Below are positions 1 through 10,009 of a DNA stretch of 64,000 nucleotides, piece by piece. The translations under genes and the position numbers were made by a program. The notes beneath the pieces are model-generated. The model ran no database searches, was not told the DNA's origin, and worked only from the letters and a program-made list of their open reading frames with translations. The stretch's first letter is position 1. Each line of letters begins with the position of its first letter. The stretch is taken from assembly GCF_003574445.1 (NCBI RefSeq), contig NZ_KZ984554.1:63503-127502 (forward strand), written 5' to 3'. Origin of the DNA: Streptomyces sp. YIM 130001 (GTDB lineage Bacteria > Actinomycetota > Actinomycetes > Streptomycetales > Streptomycetaceae).

Positions 1-536
1 CCCCGGTCGAGCCCGAACGCCTTCTGCTGCGCCGCCGCGGCGGACGACATGCAGAACCGGCCGTTGTAGTCGATCTGCGCGGTGCCGAGCGCCACGCGCG
101 CGAACTTGCCCAGCGCGTACGCCTTCTCATTGGTCAACCCGCCACCGCCGAACACGGCACACGCATCCGCGCCATAGGTGCCCCTGGTGCCGGCCAGTGC
201 GCGTGCGACGCGGTCGAGAGCCGTCCGCCAACTGGCCGGCTCCAGCTCGCCGGTGACAGCGGAACGCACCAACGGACCGGTCAGCCGGACCCCGCGCGCC
301 AGCAGCGCCGGCGCGGTCCGGCCCTTGCCGCACAGCGCGCCCCGGTTCACCGGGAACTCCGTACGCTCCACCACGGCCAGCCCACCCGGCTCCCCCTCCG
401 CCGGTGCCAGCCCCATGCCGCACTGCAGGGCGCAGTAGGGGCAGTGGGTGGGCGTGGCTGCGGCCGCCCGCGGACCGCCGACGGGCTCGCTGCCGGCAGG
501 TGCGGGCGGAGTGAGGGAGGGGGCCGTGGAGTGCAT
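1..536 (-). CDS. Assimilatory nitrate reductase-like molybdopterin oxidoreductase (N-terminal part, runs off window)
   Basis: Only the first 178 residues are inside the window; the gene continues past the left edge. The ATG at 536 opens a short Pro/Ala-rich leader, then Cys32-x2-Cys35-x3-Cys39 and Cys69, the four ligands of the N-terminal 4Fe-4S cluster of the formate dehydrogenase/assimilatory nitrate reductase superfamily. The following segment (GRFCMSS, about residues 165-171) fits the start of the molybdopterin domain. There is no signal peptide, which fits a cytoplasmic assimilatory enzyme reducing nitrate to nitrite. The sirohydrochlorin chelatase 2 kb away would supply siroheme to the nitrite reductase that acts next. 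NasA/NarB type is my best guess; another cytoplasmic molybdopterin enzyme cannot be excluded from this fragment. Confidence 0.8.
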   Translation of the reverse strand, partial: MHSTAPSLTPPAPAGSEPVGGPRAAAATPTHCPYCALQCGMGLAPAEGEPGGLAVVERTEFPVNRGALCGKGRTAPALLARGVRLTGPLVRSAVTGELEPASWRTALDRVARALAGTRGTYGADACAVFGGGGLTNEKAYALGKFARVALGTAQIDYNGRFCMSSAAAAQQKAFGLDR

Positions 537-652
537 CGCCCCAGCGTGCGTCCCCCGTGTTACGCCCCCGGCCGTCGTCGGTTACGCGAGCGGCACGCCA
601 CCCTCATCGGTGCCACCGGCCGACCGTGAGGCCGGGCCGACCCGCACGGCCG

Positions 653-1501
653 TCAGCGCGGTGCTGCCAACGCCTCCCGCACACCGTGCTCGCGGGAGCC
701 GAGGAACGTCGGGTCCGGTTCCAGGACGACGTCGGCCGCCGCCTTGCTCGCGGCAGCCAGCTCCCGGACCCCGCCGTAGTACCAGGTCGCGTCCCGCACG
801 TCGGCCACTCCCACACCGAAGGACTCGACGCCCGCCTTCTCGCACAGTGCCAGCGCCCGGCGAATGTGGAAGTCCTGGCTGACCAGGACTGCTCGGTCCA
901 CGCCGAAGATCCGCTTGGCGCGGACGCAGGAGTCCCAGGTGTCGAACCCGGCGTAGTCGCTGACGATGCGCCGGTCCGGCACGCCACGACGGGTCAGGTA
1001 CGCGCGCATGGCGTCCGGCTCGTCGTAGTCCGCACGGCTGTTGTCCCCGGTGACCAGCACCACCTCGACCGTGCCCCGCTCGTACAACTCCGCGGCAGCG
1101 TCGAGCCGGTGGGCCAGATACGGAGACGGTTCGCCGTCCCACAGACCTGCCCCGAACACCACCGCGACCTCCCGCTTCGGCGCCTCGCCCGTACCCCCCA
1201 CACGGCCTGCGGCCGCCGCGTGCAGCCAGGTGGACGGCAGCAGTGCCAGCACCGCCCCCAGCATCACCGCCTGCACCGCGCGCCGCTGCCCGCGCCGCGT
1301 CCGCGGCAGCCACGTGCTCGGCGGCCAGGCCCTCGGCGGCCGCGTCCCGGGCGGTCGGGTCCTGGTCGGTCGGGTCCTGGTCGGTCGAGTCCGGGGGGTC
1401 CGAGCAGCCGGTAGCCAAGCCGGTCGTCGCCAGGCCGTCAGCGGCAGCCGGAGCCGTCGTGGGCGCCTCTTCGGCTTCGCCTCGTCACGCATCCCTGTCA
1501 T
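653..1501 (-). CDS. SanA/YdcF-like (DUF218) membrane protein
   Basis: 282 residues. The N-terminus is cytoplasmic and very Arg/Pro-rich, followed by one membrane segment (AVQAVMLGAVLALLPSTW) and an extracytoplasmic DUF218 domain with the family signatures VVFGAG, VTGDNS and SQDFHIRRA. E. coli SanA, a member of this family, affects vancomycin exclusion at high temperature; the biochemical activity is unknown. The ATG at 1501 is chosen because GGGGAAG lies about 5 bases upstream; ATG 1492 is an alternative, and an in-frame start at 1633 would overlap the divergent gene. Residues encoded around 1348-1392 are a Thr-Arg-Thr-Arg-Pro repeat made by a 15-bp DNA repeat. Divergent from the HAD gene. 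Confidence 0.8.
   Translation of the reverse strand: MTGMRDEAKPKRRPRRLRLPLTAWRRPAWLPAARTPRTRPTRTRPTRTRPPGTRPPRAWPPSTWLPRTRRGQRRAVQAVMLGAVLALLPSTWLHAAAAGRVGGTGEAPKREVAVVFGAGLWDGEPSPYLAHRLDAAAELYERGTVEVVLVTGDNSRADYDEPDAMRAYLTRRGVPDRRIVSDYAGFDTWDSCVRAKRIFGVDRAVLVSQDFHIRRALALCEKAGVESFGVGVADVRDATWYYGGVRELAAASKAAADVVLEPDPTFLGSREHGVREALAAPR
1348..1392. repeat. 15-bp tandem repeat inside the SanA-like gene
   Basis: About three copies of GGTCGGTCGGGTCCT, the last degenerate. They encode a five-residue Arg/Thr/Pro period in the cytoplasmic head of the SanA-like protein, ahead of its membrane segment. Confidence 0.75.
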
Positions 1502-1608
1502 CCGCTTCCCCGTCCCACCCGTCACCTGCAACCCGTTTCCGGCATCCCTCGTTCTCCCCTCCCCAGCGCGCGATGCACCCGCGATGGACGTGGTCCGCGC
1601 GCGTGAAC

Positions 1609-1614
1609 CAGACT
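1609..1614 (+). promoter_or_regulatory. Candidate -10 box for leaderless HAD gene
   Basis: CAGACT lies exactly 6 bases before the GTG at 1621, the same layout as at dnaG. No ribosome site is visible, so transcription probably starts at or next to the GTG. Confidence 0.45.
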
Positions 1615-1620
1615 CGGCCG

Positions 1621-2301
1621 GTGACGACTTCATCCTCCTCCGCTCCGAATCTTCGAGCGGTGCTGTTCGACTCGGGGGGCGTACTCATGCGCCCCATCGG
1701 CGGCCGGTGGAATCCGCGCGCGGACTTCGAGGAGAACGTGTCGGCGCACGATCCCTCCATCACCCCCGACCGCTTCGCCGACGCCATAGCCGCCGGAGAT
1801 CGGTTCCTGGCCGACGCACACGACACTCCCGACCACGACGACTATCACCGAGTGCTGCTCGCTCGTCTCGGGCTCCGGCCGACGCCCGAACTCCTCGCCC
1901 AGCTGCGCCGGGACGTGCATCCCACGGCGGTGCTCGAACTGTTCCCCGACGTCCTGAGCACCCTCGCCGGGCTGAAGCGGCGCGGCGTCCGCCTCGCCGT
2001 GGTCTCGGACGCCTGGCCGGGACTGCCCGACCTGCACGAAGGCCTCGGCATCCGCGACTACTTCGAGGTGTACGCGATCTCCGCGGTGCTCGGCTGCGAG
2101 AAGCCCGACCCGCGTATGTACCACCACGCCGGCACCGGGCTCGGCCTCCAGCCGTCCGCGTGCCTCTTCGTCGACGACGTCCCGGACCTCGTCTCCGCGG
2201 CGATGGACCTGGGATACGAGGGCCGGGCGCTGTGCCGCACGGGAGCTACGGCACACGTCCCGGCCATCACGTCCCTGACCGAACTCCTCGACCTCTTCTG
2301 A
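1621..2301 (+). CDS. HAD-family hydrolase (phosphatase-like)
   Basis: 226 residues from GTG 1621. All four haloacid dehalogenase motifs are present: I, LFDSGGVLM with the Asp nucleophile near residue 15; II, VVSDAW; III, the Lys of CEKPDP; IV, the Asp pair of FVDDVPDL. The second acidic residue of motif I is replaced by Gly (D-S-G-G), as in the YihX-like branch of the family. Expected to be a soluble phosphatase; the substrate is not predictable. The GTG is chosen because a -10-like box lies 6 bases upstream and no ribosome site is seen; ATG 1573 in frame would add 16 residues. Divergent from the SanA-like gene and followed by a terminator. Confidence 0.85.
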   Translation: MTTSSSSAPNLRAVLFDSGGVLMRPIGGRWNPRADFEENVSAHDPSITPDRFADAIAAGDRFLADAHDTPDHDDYHRVLLARLGLRPTPELLAQLRRDVHPTAVLELFPDVLSTLAGLKRRGVRLAVVSDAWPGLPDLHEGLGIRDYFEVYAISAVLGCEKPDPRMYHHAGTGLGLQPSACLFVDDVPDLVSAAMDLGYEGRALCRTGATAHVPAITSLTELLDLF

Positions 2302-2341
2302 CCGTACGACGGGGGCGCCCCGTCGTCGCGCGGTCGTACGG
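2302..2341. terminator. Nested hairpin after HAD gene
   Basis: CCGTACGAC pairs with GTCGTACGG (outer arms 2302-2310 and 2333-2341). Inside lies a second stem, GACGGGG-GCG-CCCCGTC (2308-2324). It begins at the stop codon of the HAD gene. Confidence 0.6.
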
Positions 2342-2472
2342 CCCAAGGGCGCACGTCGCATCCCTGGTCGACACCACCGCCGAAGCCGGATCGCACCACT
2401 GACCGTCCCCTCCCGTGAGCTCGTGGAAAGACGCCGTGACCGGTGCGCAACAGCGACGCAATCCGGCGTCGT

Positions 2473-2478
2473 CACCCT
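2473..2478 (+). promoter_or_regulatory. Candidate -10 box for chelatase gene
   Basis: CACCCT lies 6 bases before the ATG at 2485. It matches only the A and final T of TANNNT, but the spacing repeats that of dnaG, and no ribosome site is present. Confidence 0.3.
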
Positions 2479-2484
2479 TGGTGC

Positions 2485-3462
2485 ATGACGGACTCGAACC
2501 CCGGCCGCACACCCAGCGGACACCAGTCCGGCCGCGTCCTGACCGCCGGCCCTCTCCACTCCAGTAACTCTCCGGGTACCGCCCATGGTTCCCTCGACAG
2601 CGCTGCCGAACTGCTCGGACGCATCACCACCCAACTGGGCGCGGGCCTCGGACGGTTCTCACCCGACGGCCCCCGCAGGGACGACACACCGCGCCACCAC
2701 GGCCGGGCCCCCACCCTCGTCGTGGTGGCGCACGGAAGCCGCGACCCGCGCACCCCCGCCACCGTGACGCGGCTGCTCGACCTGGTCCGCGCACTGCGTC
2801 CCGGCCTTCCCGTGCGCCTCGGCCACATCGAGCTCAACGCCCCGCTGCTCGCCGACACCCTCGCCGGCCTCGCCGCCGAATCCGACCGGCCCGCCGTCCT
2901 CGTACCCCTGCTGCTCGGGCGCGGACACCACGTCGGACACGACCTGCCCGAGGCCGCCGCGGCCTGCCCGCTCGCCACCCGCGTCGCCGCCCCGCTCGGG
3001 CCGCATCCGCTGCTCGTCGAGGCGTTGAACGACCGCCTCACGGAAGCAGGCTGGCCGACGGCGCAGGACGCCGGATTCCGGCGCCGCGCCGGGGTGGTGC
3101 TCGCGGCAGCCGGTTCACGGGACCCGGACGGGCTGGCCGACACCCGGAGCGCGGCCCGCGCTCTCGCGGAACGTCTGGGGGTTCCGGTGCTGGCCGCTCA
3201 CGCGTCGGCGGCGGGGCCGAGCGTGCGCTCGGCGGTGCGGGCACTCGCCTCGCGGGGCAGGGAGCAAGTCGCCGTGGCCTCGTACTTCACCGCTCCGGGA
3301 CGGTTCGCGGCGCAGAGCGCCAACGCCGCGCCGTGGGTCGTGGGGGATCCGCTCGGGGCGCATCCGGCCGTGGGCCGGGTCCTTTTGGAACGGTACGACT
3401 GCGCTGCCGCGACGCTCGCGCGAACGGTCGCCCGCGGGGTGCCCGCTGTCGGAAGGGCGTGA
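2485..3462 (+). CDS. Sirohydrochlorin cobalt/ferrochelatase (CbiX/SirB family)
   Basis: 325 residues. Two CbiX-type halves follow a 70-residue low-complexity N-terminus. The metal-binding His pair is visible: His83 in [12 protein letters not shown] and His148 or His149 in [11 protein letters not shown], about 65 residues apart as in the family. The second half begins at [13 protein letters not shown] and lacks the equivalent His. The enzyme inserts Fe2+ or Co2+ into sirohydrochlorin. Next to a nitrate reductase the likely purpose is siroheme for nitrite reductase, though cobalamin synthesis is possible. The ATG at 2485 is preferred for a leaderless start; the in-frame GTG at 2443 would add 14 atypical residues. 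Confidence 0.85.
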   Translation: MTDSNPGRTPSGHQSGRVLTAGPLHSSNSPGTAHGSLDSAAELLGRITTQLGAGLGRFSPDGPRRDDTPRHHGRAPTLVVVAHGSRDPRTPATVTRLLDLVRALRPGLPVRLGHIELNAPLLADTLAGLAAESDRPAVLVPLLLGRGHHVGHDLPEAAAACPLATRVAAPLGPHPLLVEALNDRLTEAGWPTAQDAGFRRRAGVVLAAAGSRDPDGLADTRSAARALAERLGVPVLAAHASAAGPSVRSAVRALASRGREQVAVASYFTAPGRFAAQSANAAPWVVGDPLGAHPAVGRVLLERYDCAAATLARTVARGVPAVGRA

Positions 3463-3465
3463 GCC

Positions 3466-3591
3466 GCTCGAAGTGTCGGGCCGGCCCGAAGTGTCGTACA
3501 GCCCCGAGGTGTCGTACGGCCCCGAGGTGTCGTACAGCCCCGAGGTGTCGTACGGCCCCGAAGTGCGGCACAGCCCCGAAGCGCCCGGGCA
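3466..3591. repeat. 18-bp tandem array between chelatase and dgt
   Basis: Seven units of an 18-bp period with consensus CCCCGARGTGTCGTACRG. The middle four (3484-3555) are nearly identical; the outer ones are degenerate. The array fills the gap after the chelatase stop and ends 22 bp before the dgt -10 box. Alternating ACAG/ACGG ends suggest a 36-bp higher-order unit. Confidence 0.9.
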
Positions 3592-3613
3592 GGCTCGATT
3601 TGCGCAGGCCGTC

Positions 3614-3619
3614 TAGTGT
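3614..3619 (+). promoter_or_regulatory. -10 box of leaderless dgt promoter
   Basis: TAGTGT fits TANNNT and lies 7 bases before the ATG at 3627. No ribosome site and no clear -35 are present; the 18-bp repeats occupy the upstream region. Confidence 0.6.
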
Positions 3620-3626
3620 CAGCCGC

Positions 3627-5051
3627 ATGGCAGGCACCCCGCACCACACACCCGAAACCGGCCCCCGTACTACCGGAGCCGCGTCGCAGGCCGCATCGCC
3701 GTCCGCGACGGACTCGGCAGCGGGCGCCGCCTCGCGCTCCACCCCCGCGCCCGAGCCCGCCGTCACCCCCGCACCCCCGGCCGCCTACGACGACACCTCC
3801 GTCGACCGATGGGCGCCCGAGCCCGACAAACGGCCGGGACGGACCGCGTTCCAGCGGGACCGCGCGCGGGTGCTGCACTCTGCCGCGCTGCGCCGCCTCG
3901 CGGGCAAGACCCAGGTGGTCGCCCCGGGCGCGAGCAGTCAGGCCTGGGACGCGAGCCCCCGTACCCGCCTGACCCATTCCCTCGAATGCGCCCAGGTGGG
4001 CCGCGAGTTGGGCGCGGAACTCGGCTGCGATCCGGACCTCGTCGAGGCGGCCTGCCTGTCGCACGACATGGGACACCCGCCGTTCGGGCACAACGGTGAG
4101 CAGGCGCTCAACGAATTCGCCGCGTCCTGCGGCGGGTTCGAGGGCAACGCACAGTCGCTGCGCCTGCTCACCCGCCTCGAGCCCAAGCGCTTCGTACCGG
4201 ACGGCGACGGAGGCACCCTCAGCGTCGGCCTCAACCTCACCCGAGCCGCTCTCGACGCCGCCACCAAGTACCCGTGGCCGAGAGGCGGCCACCCCCGCGA
4301 CCCGGGCTCCCCGAAATTCGGGGTCTACGACGACGACCTGCCGGTCTTCGAGTGGTTCCGCGAGGGCGCGCCGCAGGGGCGCATCTGCTTCGAGGCCCAG
4401 GTCATGGACTGGTCCGACGATGTGGCGTACTCCGTGCACGACGTCGAGGACGGCCTGCACGCCGGCCACATCGATCCGAACTGGCTGCACGCCGACCCCG
4501 AACGCCACGAGATCTTCGAGGTCGCGCTCGCCCGCTACGTTCCCGCAGGCACCGACTCGGCCGAGCTGGCCGAGGCGCTCGACCGACTGCTCGACCAGGA
4601 GTGGTGGCCGCACGGCTACGACGGTTCCGCCGTCGCACAGGCCCGCCTCAAGGACGCCACCAGCCAGCTCATCGGCCGCTTCTGCCTCGCCGCCGAGGAC
4701 GCCACGCGCGCGGCATACGGCACGGGCAGGCTCACCCGGTACGCCGCCGAGCTCGTCGTACCGCGCGAAACACGCCATGAATGCGCGGTACTGAAGGCGG
4801 TCGCCGACCGCTACGTGATGCAACGCGAGGAGCAGGAACAGCTCCGGGCCGACCAGCGGATCGTGATCGCCGAACTCGCCGCCGCGCTGACCGCCCGCGC
4901 GCCGGAAGGCCTCGACCCGCAGTTCCGCGCCCTGTTCGACGCCTCTGCCAACGACCGTGCACGCGCGCGCGTAGTGGTCGATCAGATCGCCGCACTCACC
5001 GACACCGCGGCCCGCACCCTGCACGCCCGCCTCACCGGCACGCGCGCGTAG
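3627..5051 (+). CDS. dgt: dGTP triphosphohydrolase-like HD protein
   Basis: 474 residues. After about 60 disordered Ala/Pro-rich residues comes the dGTPase signature [20 protein letters not shown], then the HD metal site: His in RTRLTHSLE (about residue 116), His-Asp in [12 protein letters not shown] (about 145) and the later [16 protein letters not shown]. The family cleaves dNTPs to deoxynucleoside and tripolyphosphate; the actinobacterial type is usually called deoxyguanosinetriphosphate triphosphohydrolase-like. The ATG at 3627 is chosen because the frame upstream only reads through the 18-bp repeat array, and a -10 box sits 7 bases before the ATG. The gene precedes dnaG on the same strand, separated by the flavoprotein gene, so it lies in a DNA-metabolism neighbourhood. 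Confidence 0.9.
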   Translation: MAGTPHHTPETGPRTTGAASQAASPSATDSAAGAASRSTPAPEPAVTPAPPAAYDDTSVDRWAPEPDKRPGRTAFQRDRARVLHSAALRRLAGKTQVVAPGASSQAWDASPRTRLTHSLECAQVGRELGAELGCDPDLVEAACLSHDMGHPPFGHNGEQALNEFAASCGGFEGNAQSLRLLTRLEPKRFVPDGDGGTLSVGLNLTRAALDAATKYPWPRGGHPRDPGSPKFGVYDDDLPVFEWFREGAPQGRICFEAQVMDWSDDVAYSVHDVEDGLHAGHIDPNWLHADPERHEIFEVALARYVPAGTDSAELAEALDRLLDQEWWPHGYDGSAVAQARLKDATSQLIGRFCLAAEDATRAAYGTGRLTRYAAELVVPRETRHECAVLKAVADRYVMQREEQEQLRADQRIVIAELAAALTARAPEGLDPQFRALFDASANDRARARVVVDQIAALTDTAARTLHARLTGTRA

Positions 5052-5181
5052 GGCTCGCCTCCTGGGGGCAACTGCCGTCCGTACGTGATGTGATCGAGCC
5101 ACGCGCGAGCGGCACCCCTTCCCGCGGATCGCAGGGTGCGGGACGCTCGCAAGTGGCGGCAAGGTTCTGAGGAGGCATCAA

Positions 5182-6453
5182 GTGGTGGACGCGAACCAGA
5201 CGTTCGTCATCGTCGGTGGCGGGCTCGCCGGGGCCAAGGCGGCCGAGACCCTGCGGGCCGAGGGATTCACCGGCCGGGTGATCCTCGTCTGTGACGAGCG
5301 CGACCACCCCTACGAGCGCCCTCCGCTGTCCAAGGGCTACCTGCTCGGCAAGGAGGCACGCGACAGCGTCTTCGTGCACGAGCGCGCCTGGTACGCGCAG
5401 GCGAAGGTGGAGCTGCACCTCGGCCAGCCCGCGGTCCACATCGACCGCGACGACAAGGCCGTCCACCTGGGCGACGGCACCACCGTCCGCTACGACAAGT
5501 TGCTGCTTGCGACCGGCGCCGAACCGCGCCGCCTGGACATCCCCGGCACCGACCTCGCCGGGGTGCACCACCTGCGCCGCCTCGCGCACGCCGAGCGGCT
5601 GCGCGGCGTCCTGGCCTCCCTCGGCCGCGACAACGGCCACCTGGTCATCGCGGGCGCCGGCTGGATCGGCCTGGAGATCGCCGCCGCGGCCCGCGGGTAC
5701 GGCGCCGAGGTGACCGTCGTCGAGCCGGAGCAGACGCCGCTGTTCGCGGTGCTCGGTCCCGAGGTGGGCCGTCTCTTCGCCGACCTGCACAGCGACCACG
5801 GGGTGCGCTTCCACTTCGGCGCCCGGCTCACCGAGATCGTGGGCCAGGACGGCCTGGTGCTCGCCGTCCGTACCGACGACGGCGACGAGCACCTCGCGCA
5901 CGACGTGCTCGCCGCGATCGGTGCCGCCCCGCGGGCGGCCCTCGCCGAGTCCGCAGGCCTCGCCCTCGTCGACCGCGAGCACGGCGGCGGCATCGCGGTC
6001 GACGCCTCGCTGCGCACGTCCGACCCGGACATCTACGCCGCCGGTGACGTCGCCGCGGTACAGCATCCGCTCTACGACAGCCGGCTACGCGTCGAGCACT
6101 GGGCGAACGCCCTGAACGGCGGCCCCGCGGCAGCCCGCGCCATGCTCGGCCAGGACACCACCTACGCGCGCGTGCCCTACTTCTTCTCCGACCAGTACGA
6201 CGTGGGGCTCGAGTTCTCCGGCTGGGCGCCCCAGGGGTCGTACGACCAGGTGGTGCTCCGCGGGGACGTCACCAAGCGCGAGTTCATCGCCTTCTGGCTC
6301 GCCGACGGACAGGTGCTGGCCGGGATGAACGTGAACGTCTGGGACGTCACCGAGCCCATCCAGGCCCTGATCCGCGAGCGCGCCCGCCCCGACCTCACCC
6401 GTCTCGCCGACCCGACCGTCCCGCTGACCGAGCTCACCGGACCGACTCGCTGA
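5182..6453 (+). CDS. FAD-dependent ferredoxin-reductase-type oxidoreductase
   Basis: 423 residues. GGAGG lies 6 bases before GTG 5182. Two dinucleotide folds are visible: FAD motif VGGGLAG at residues 11-17 and NAD(P)H motif GAGWIGLE near residue 155. IYAAGDVAA near residue 285 is the second FAD motif. The C-terminal FWLADGQVLAGMNVNVWD is typical of the reductase C-domain of BphA4/putidaredoxin-reductase-like enzymes. It would pass electrons from NAD(P)H to a ferredoxin serving a monooxygenase, dioxygenase or P450, but no such partner is encoded here. It sits alone between dgt and dnaG. Confidence 0.88.
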   Translation: MVDANQTFVIVGGGLAGAKAAETLRAEGFTGRVILVCDERDHPYERPPLSKGYLLGKEARDSVFVHERAWYAQAKVELHLGQPAVHIDRDDKAVHLGDGTTVRYDKLLLATGAEPRRLDIPGTDLAGVHHLRRLAHAERLRGVLASLGRDNGHLVIAGAGWIGLEIAAAARGYGAEVTVVEPEQTPLFAVLGPEVGRLFADLHSDHGVRFHFGARLTEIVGQDGLVLAVRTDDGDEHLAHDVLAAIGAAPRAALAESAGLALVDREHGGGIAVDASLRTSDPDIYAAGDVAAVQHPLYDSRLRVEHWANALNGGPAAARAMLGQDTTYARVPYFFSDQYDVGLEFSGWAPQGSYDQVVLRGDVTKREFIAFWLADGQVLAGMNVNVWDVTEPIQALIRERARPDLTRLADPTVPLTELTGPTR

Positions 6454-6553
6454 AAGGGCCCGCATCCGGCGGCCGACCTGCACCGGAAGCACCTCCGGAC
6501 CCGCCGCAGGGCCCCCGGCCGCAGGCCCGGGCGGGGTTGTCGGCGGGCGGCCG

Positions 6554-6559
6554 TAGACT
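6554..6559 (+). promoter_or_regulatory. -10 box of leaderless dnaG promoter
   Basis: TAGACT is a near-consensus -10 box ending 6 bases before the GTG at 6566, which puts the transcription start on or beside the start codon. No ribosome site precedes the GTG and no convincing -35 is seen. Confidence 0.7.
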
Positions 6560-6565
6560 TGCCGC

Positions 6566-8494
6566 GTGGCGGGCAGGATCAATGACGAGGACGTGAAGGC
6601 GGTACGGGACGCAGTCCCGATCGACGCCGTCGTGTCCGAGTACCTCCAGCTGAGGAACGCAGGCGGCGGCAATCTGAAGGGCCTGTGCCCCTTCCACGAC
6701 GAGAAGTCCCCGTCCTTCCAGGTCAGCCCGTCCAAGGGCCTCTTCCACTGCTTCGGCTGCCAAGAAGGCGGCGACACGATCGCCTTCGTGATGAAGATCG
6801 ACCACCTCTCGTTCTCCGAGACGGTCGAGCGCCTGGCCGGCCAGGCCGGCATCACCCTGCGGTACGAGGAGGGCGGGTACAACCCCACCCACCAGCGCGG
6901 CGAGCGCATCCGCCTGATCGAGGCGCACAAGGCCGCGGCCCAGTACTTCGTGGAGCAGCTCGACGGGCCGGAGGCCGAGGTCGGCCGCCGCTTCCTCGCC
7001 GAGCGCGGCTTCGACCAGGCCACGGCCGCCCACTTCGGCGTCGGGTACAGCCCGGCCGGCTGGGACCACCTCACCCGCTTCCTGCGCGGCAAGGGCTTCT
7101 CGGACAAGGAACTGGTCCTCTCCGGAATCTCCCAGGACGGCCGTCGCGGCCCCATCGACCGCTTCCGCGGCCGCCTGATGTGGCCGATCAGGGACATCGC
7201 CGGCGACGTCGTCGGCTTCGGCGCCCGCAAACTCCGCGACGACGACAACGGCCCGAAGTACCTCAACACCCCAGAGACCGCGATCTACAAGAAGTCCCAA
7301 GTCCTGTACGGCATCGACCTGGCCAAGAAGGAGATCGCGAAGACGTCGAGCGCCGTCGTCGTCGAGGGGTACACGGACGTCATGGCCTGCCACATGGCAG
7401 GCATCACGACCGCGATCGCGACCTGTGGCACGGCGTTCGGCGGCGATCACATCAAGATCCTCCGGCGCCTCCTGATGGACCACGCCTCCGCCGAGGTGAT
7501 CTTCACGTTCGACGGTGACGCGGCCGGCCAGAAGGCGGCGCTCAGAGCCTTCGAGGACGACCAGAAATTCGCCGCGGAGACCTCGATCGCGATCACTCCG
7601 GGCGGTATGGACCCCTGTGAACTGCGGCTCGCGGAAGGCGATGTCGCGGTCAAGGAACTGGTCGAATCCCGTACCCCGCTCTTCGAGTTCGCGATCCGGC
7701 AGGTCGTGCTGCGGCACAACCTGGACACCCCTGCGGGCCGCGCGGCAGCACTCGACGAGGCGGCACCCATCGTCGCCGGGATCAAGAACGGCGCGATCAA
7801 GCACGAGTCCGCGGTCCAACTGGCCGGTCTGCTCGGGATCATGGACACCCAGTTCGTCGTCAAGCGGGTCGGGCAGGTCGCCCGTTGGGCACGGGACCGG
7901 GGCGGGCGCGGGCCTTCGGGACCCGGCGGCCGCGGACCGGGCGGCGGACCCGGACAGGACCGGAGTGCGCAGGCCACGGCGTCCGCGCCACCGGTCTCCG
8001 GCGGTCCGGCACTGAATCTGCGCAGCCCCGCGCACCGCACCGAGCGCGAACTCCTCAAACTCGCCCTGCAGTACCCGCACCTGGTCTCGCCGGCCTTCGA
8101 CGCCTACGGGGCCGACGAGTTCACCGCCCCGCCGTACGCGGCGGTACGCCAGGCCATCGAGGCGGCGGGCGGCGCCGAGCAGGGCCAGCAGGACAGCCCC
8201 GCCTACCTGGCCCTCGTCCGGGACGCCGCACCGGACGACGTGGTGCGCGCCATGGTCACCGAGCTGGCGGTCGAGGCGATCCTGCGCCGTACGGTCGACG
8301 AGCTGTACGCGGGCGAGCAGCTGGTGCGGGTCCGGCTGCGCGCGGTGGACCGACGGGTGCGGGACCTGCAGGGCAGCTTCACCCGGCTCGGGGCAGCAGG
8401 CGACCAGGAGCGACTCACCGCGGTCCAGAACGAGTTGTGGGTACTCCAGCAGTACGGACGCGCGTTGCAGGAGCGCGGAGCAGCCGCCCTCTAG
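6566..8494 (+). CDS. dnaG: DNA primase
   Basis: 642 residues, the normal size for actinobacterial primase. The CHC2 zinc site is Cys41, His44, Cys62 and Cys65. The TOPRIM domain carries the catalytic Glu in VVVEGYTDVMA (about residue 268) and the metal-binding Asp pair in FTFDGDAAG (about 317). A Gly/Arg/Pro-rich linker (about residues 445-485) joins the C-terminal helicase-binding domain. It makes RNA primers at the replication fork with DnaB. The GTG start carries the family N-terminus (AGRINDEDV) and lies 6 bases after a -10 box, so the message is probably leaderless. The sigma gene directly downstream recalls the dnaG-rpoD pairing of other bacteria. Confidence 0.97.
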   Translation: MAGRINDEDVKAVRDAVPIDAVVSEYLQLRNAGGGNLKGLCPFHDEKSPSFQVSPSKGLFHCFGCQEGGDTIAFVMKIDHLSFSETVERLAGQAGITLRYEEGGYNPTHQRGERIRLIEAHKAAAQYFVEQLDGPEAEVGRRFLAERGFDQATAAHFGVGYSPAGWDHLTRFLRGKGFSDKELVLSGISQDGRRGPIDRFRGRLMWPIRDIAGDVVGFGARKLRDDDNGPKYLNTPETAIYKKSQVLYGIDLAKKEIAKTSSAVVVEGYTDVMACHMAGITTAIATCGTAFGGDHIKILRRLLMDHASAEVIFTFDGDAAGQKAALRAFEDDQKFAAETSIAITPGGMDPCELRLAEGDVAVKELVESRTPLFEFAIRQVVLRHNLDTPAGRAAALDEAAPIVAGIKNGAIKHESAVQLAGLLGIMDTQFVVKRVGQVARWARDRGGRGPSGPGGRGPGGGPGQDRSAQATASAPPVSGGPALNLRSPAHRTERELLKLALQYPHLVSPAFDAYGADEFTAPPYAAVRQAIEAAGGAEQGQQDSPAYLALVRDAAPDDVVRAMVTELAVEAILRRTVDELYAGEQLVRVRLRAVDRRVRDLQGSFTRLGAAGDQERLTAVQNELWVLQQYGRALQERGAAAL

Positions 8495-8591
8495 CCGTAG
8501 CCCCACCGCGGCAGGCAGCAGCACGCCCCCGGCCGGGGCGCCGCGCAAAAAACCCCGCGCACGCCCCTCGTGGCAGCGATGTGTCGTCCGC

Positions 8592-8597
8592 CACACT
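8592..8597 (+). promoter_or_regulatory. Weak -10 candidate for sigma gene
   Basis: CACACT lies 8 bases before the GTG at 8606. The match to TANNNT is partial, so this is suggestive only. Confidence 0.3.
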
Positions 8598-8605
8598 GGG
8601 GCCTG

Positions 8606-9934
<1,329 letters not shown>

Positions 9935-9949
9935 CCCCGGCCCGACGAC

Positions 9950-9994
9950 GGAACGGGCCCGGCCGCCCCGAGAGAGGCAGGCCGGGCCCGTTCC
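9950..9994. terminator. Bidirectional terminator between sigma gene and ABC exporters
   Basis: Perfect 15-bp stem (9950-9964 with 9980-9994; arm GGAACGGGCCCGGCC) and a 15-base loop, in the 75-bp gap between convergent genes. Confidence 0.85.
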
Positions 9995-10009
9995 GTACGA
10001 GCGCGTGCC

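Noticed and set aside
3466-3591. CRISPR array
   Set aside because: The 18-bp units are directly adjacent with no spacers, and no cas genes are nearby.
3333-3626. Upstream in-frame extension of dgt through the repeat array
   Set aside because: It overlaps the end of the chelatase gene, encodes only repeat peptides, and a -10 box lies 7 bases before ATG 3627.
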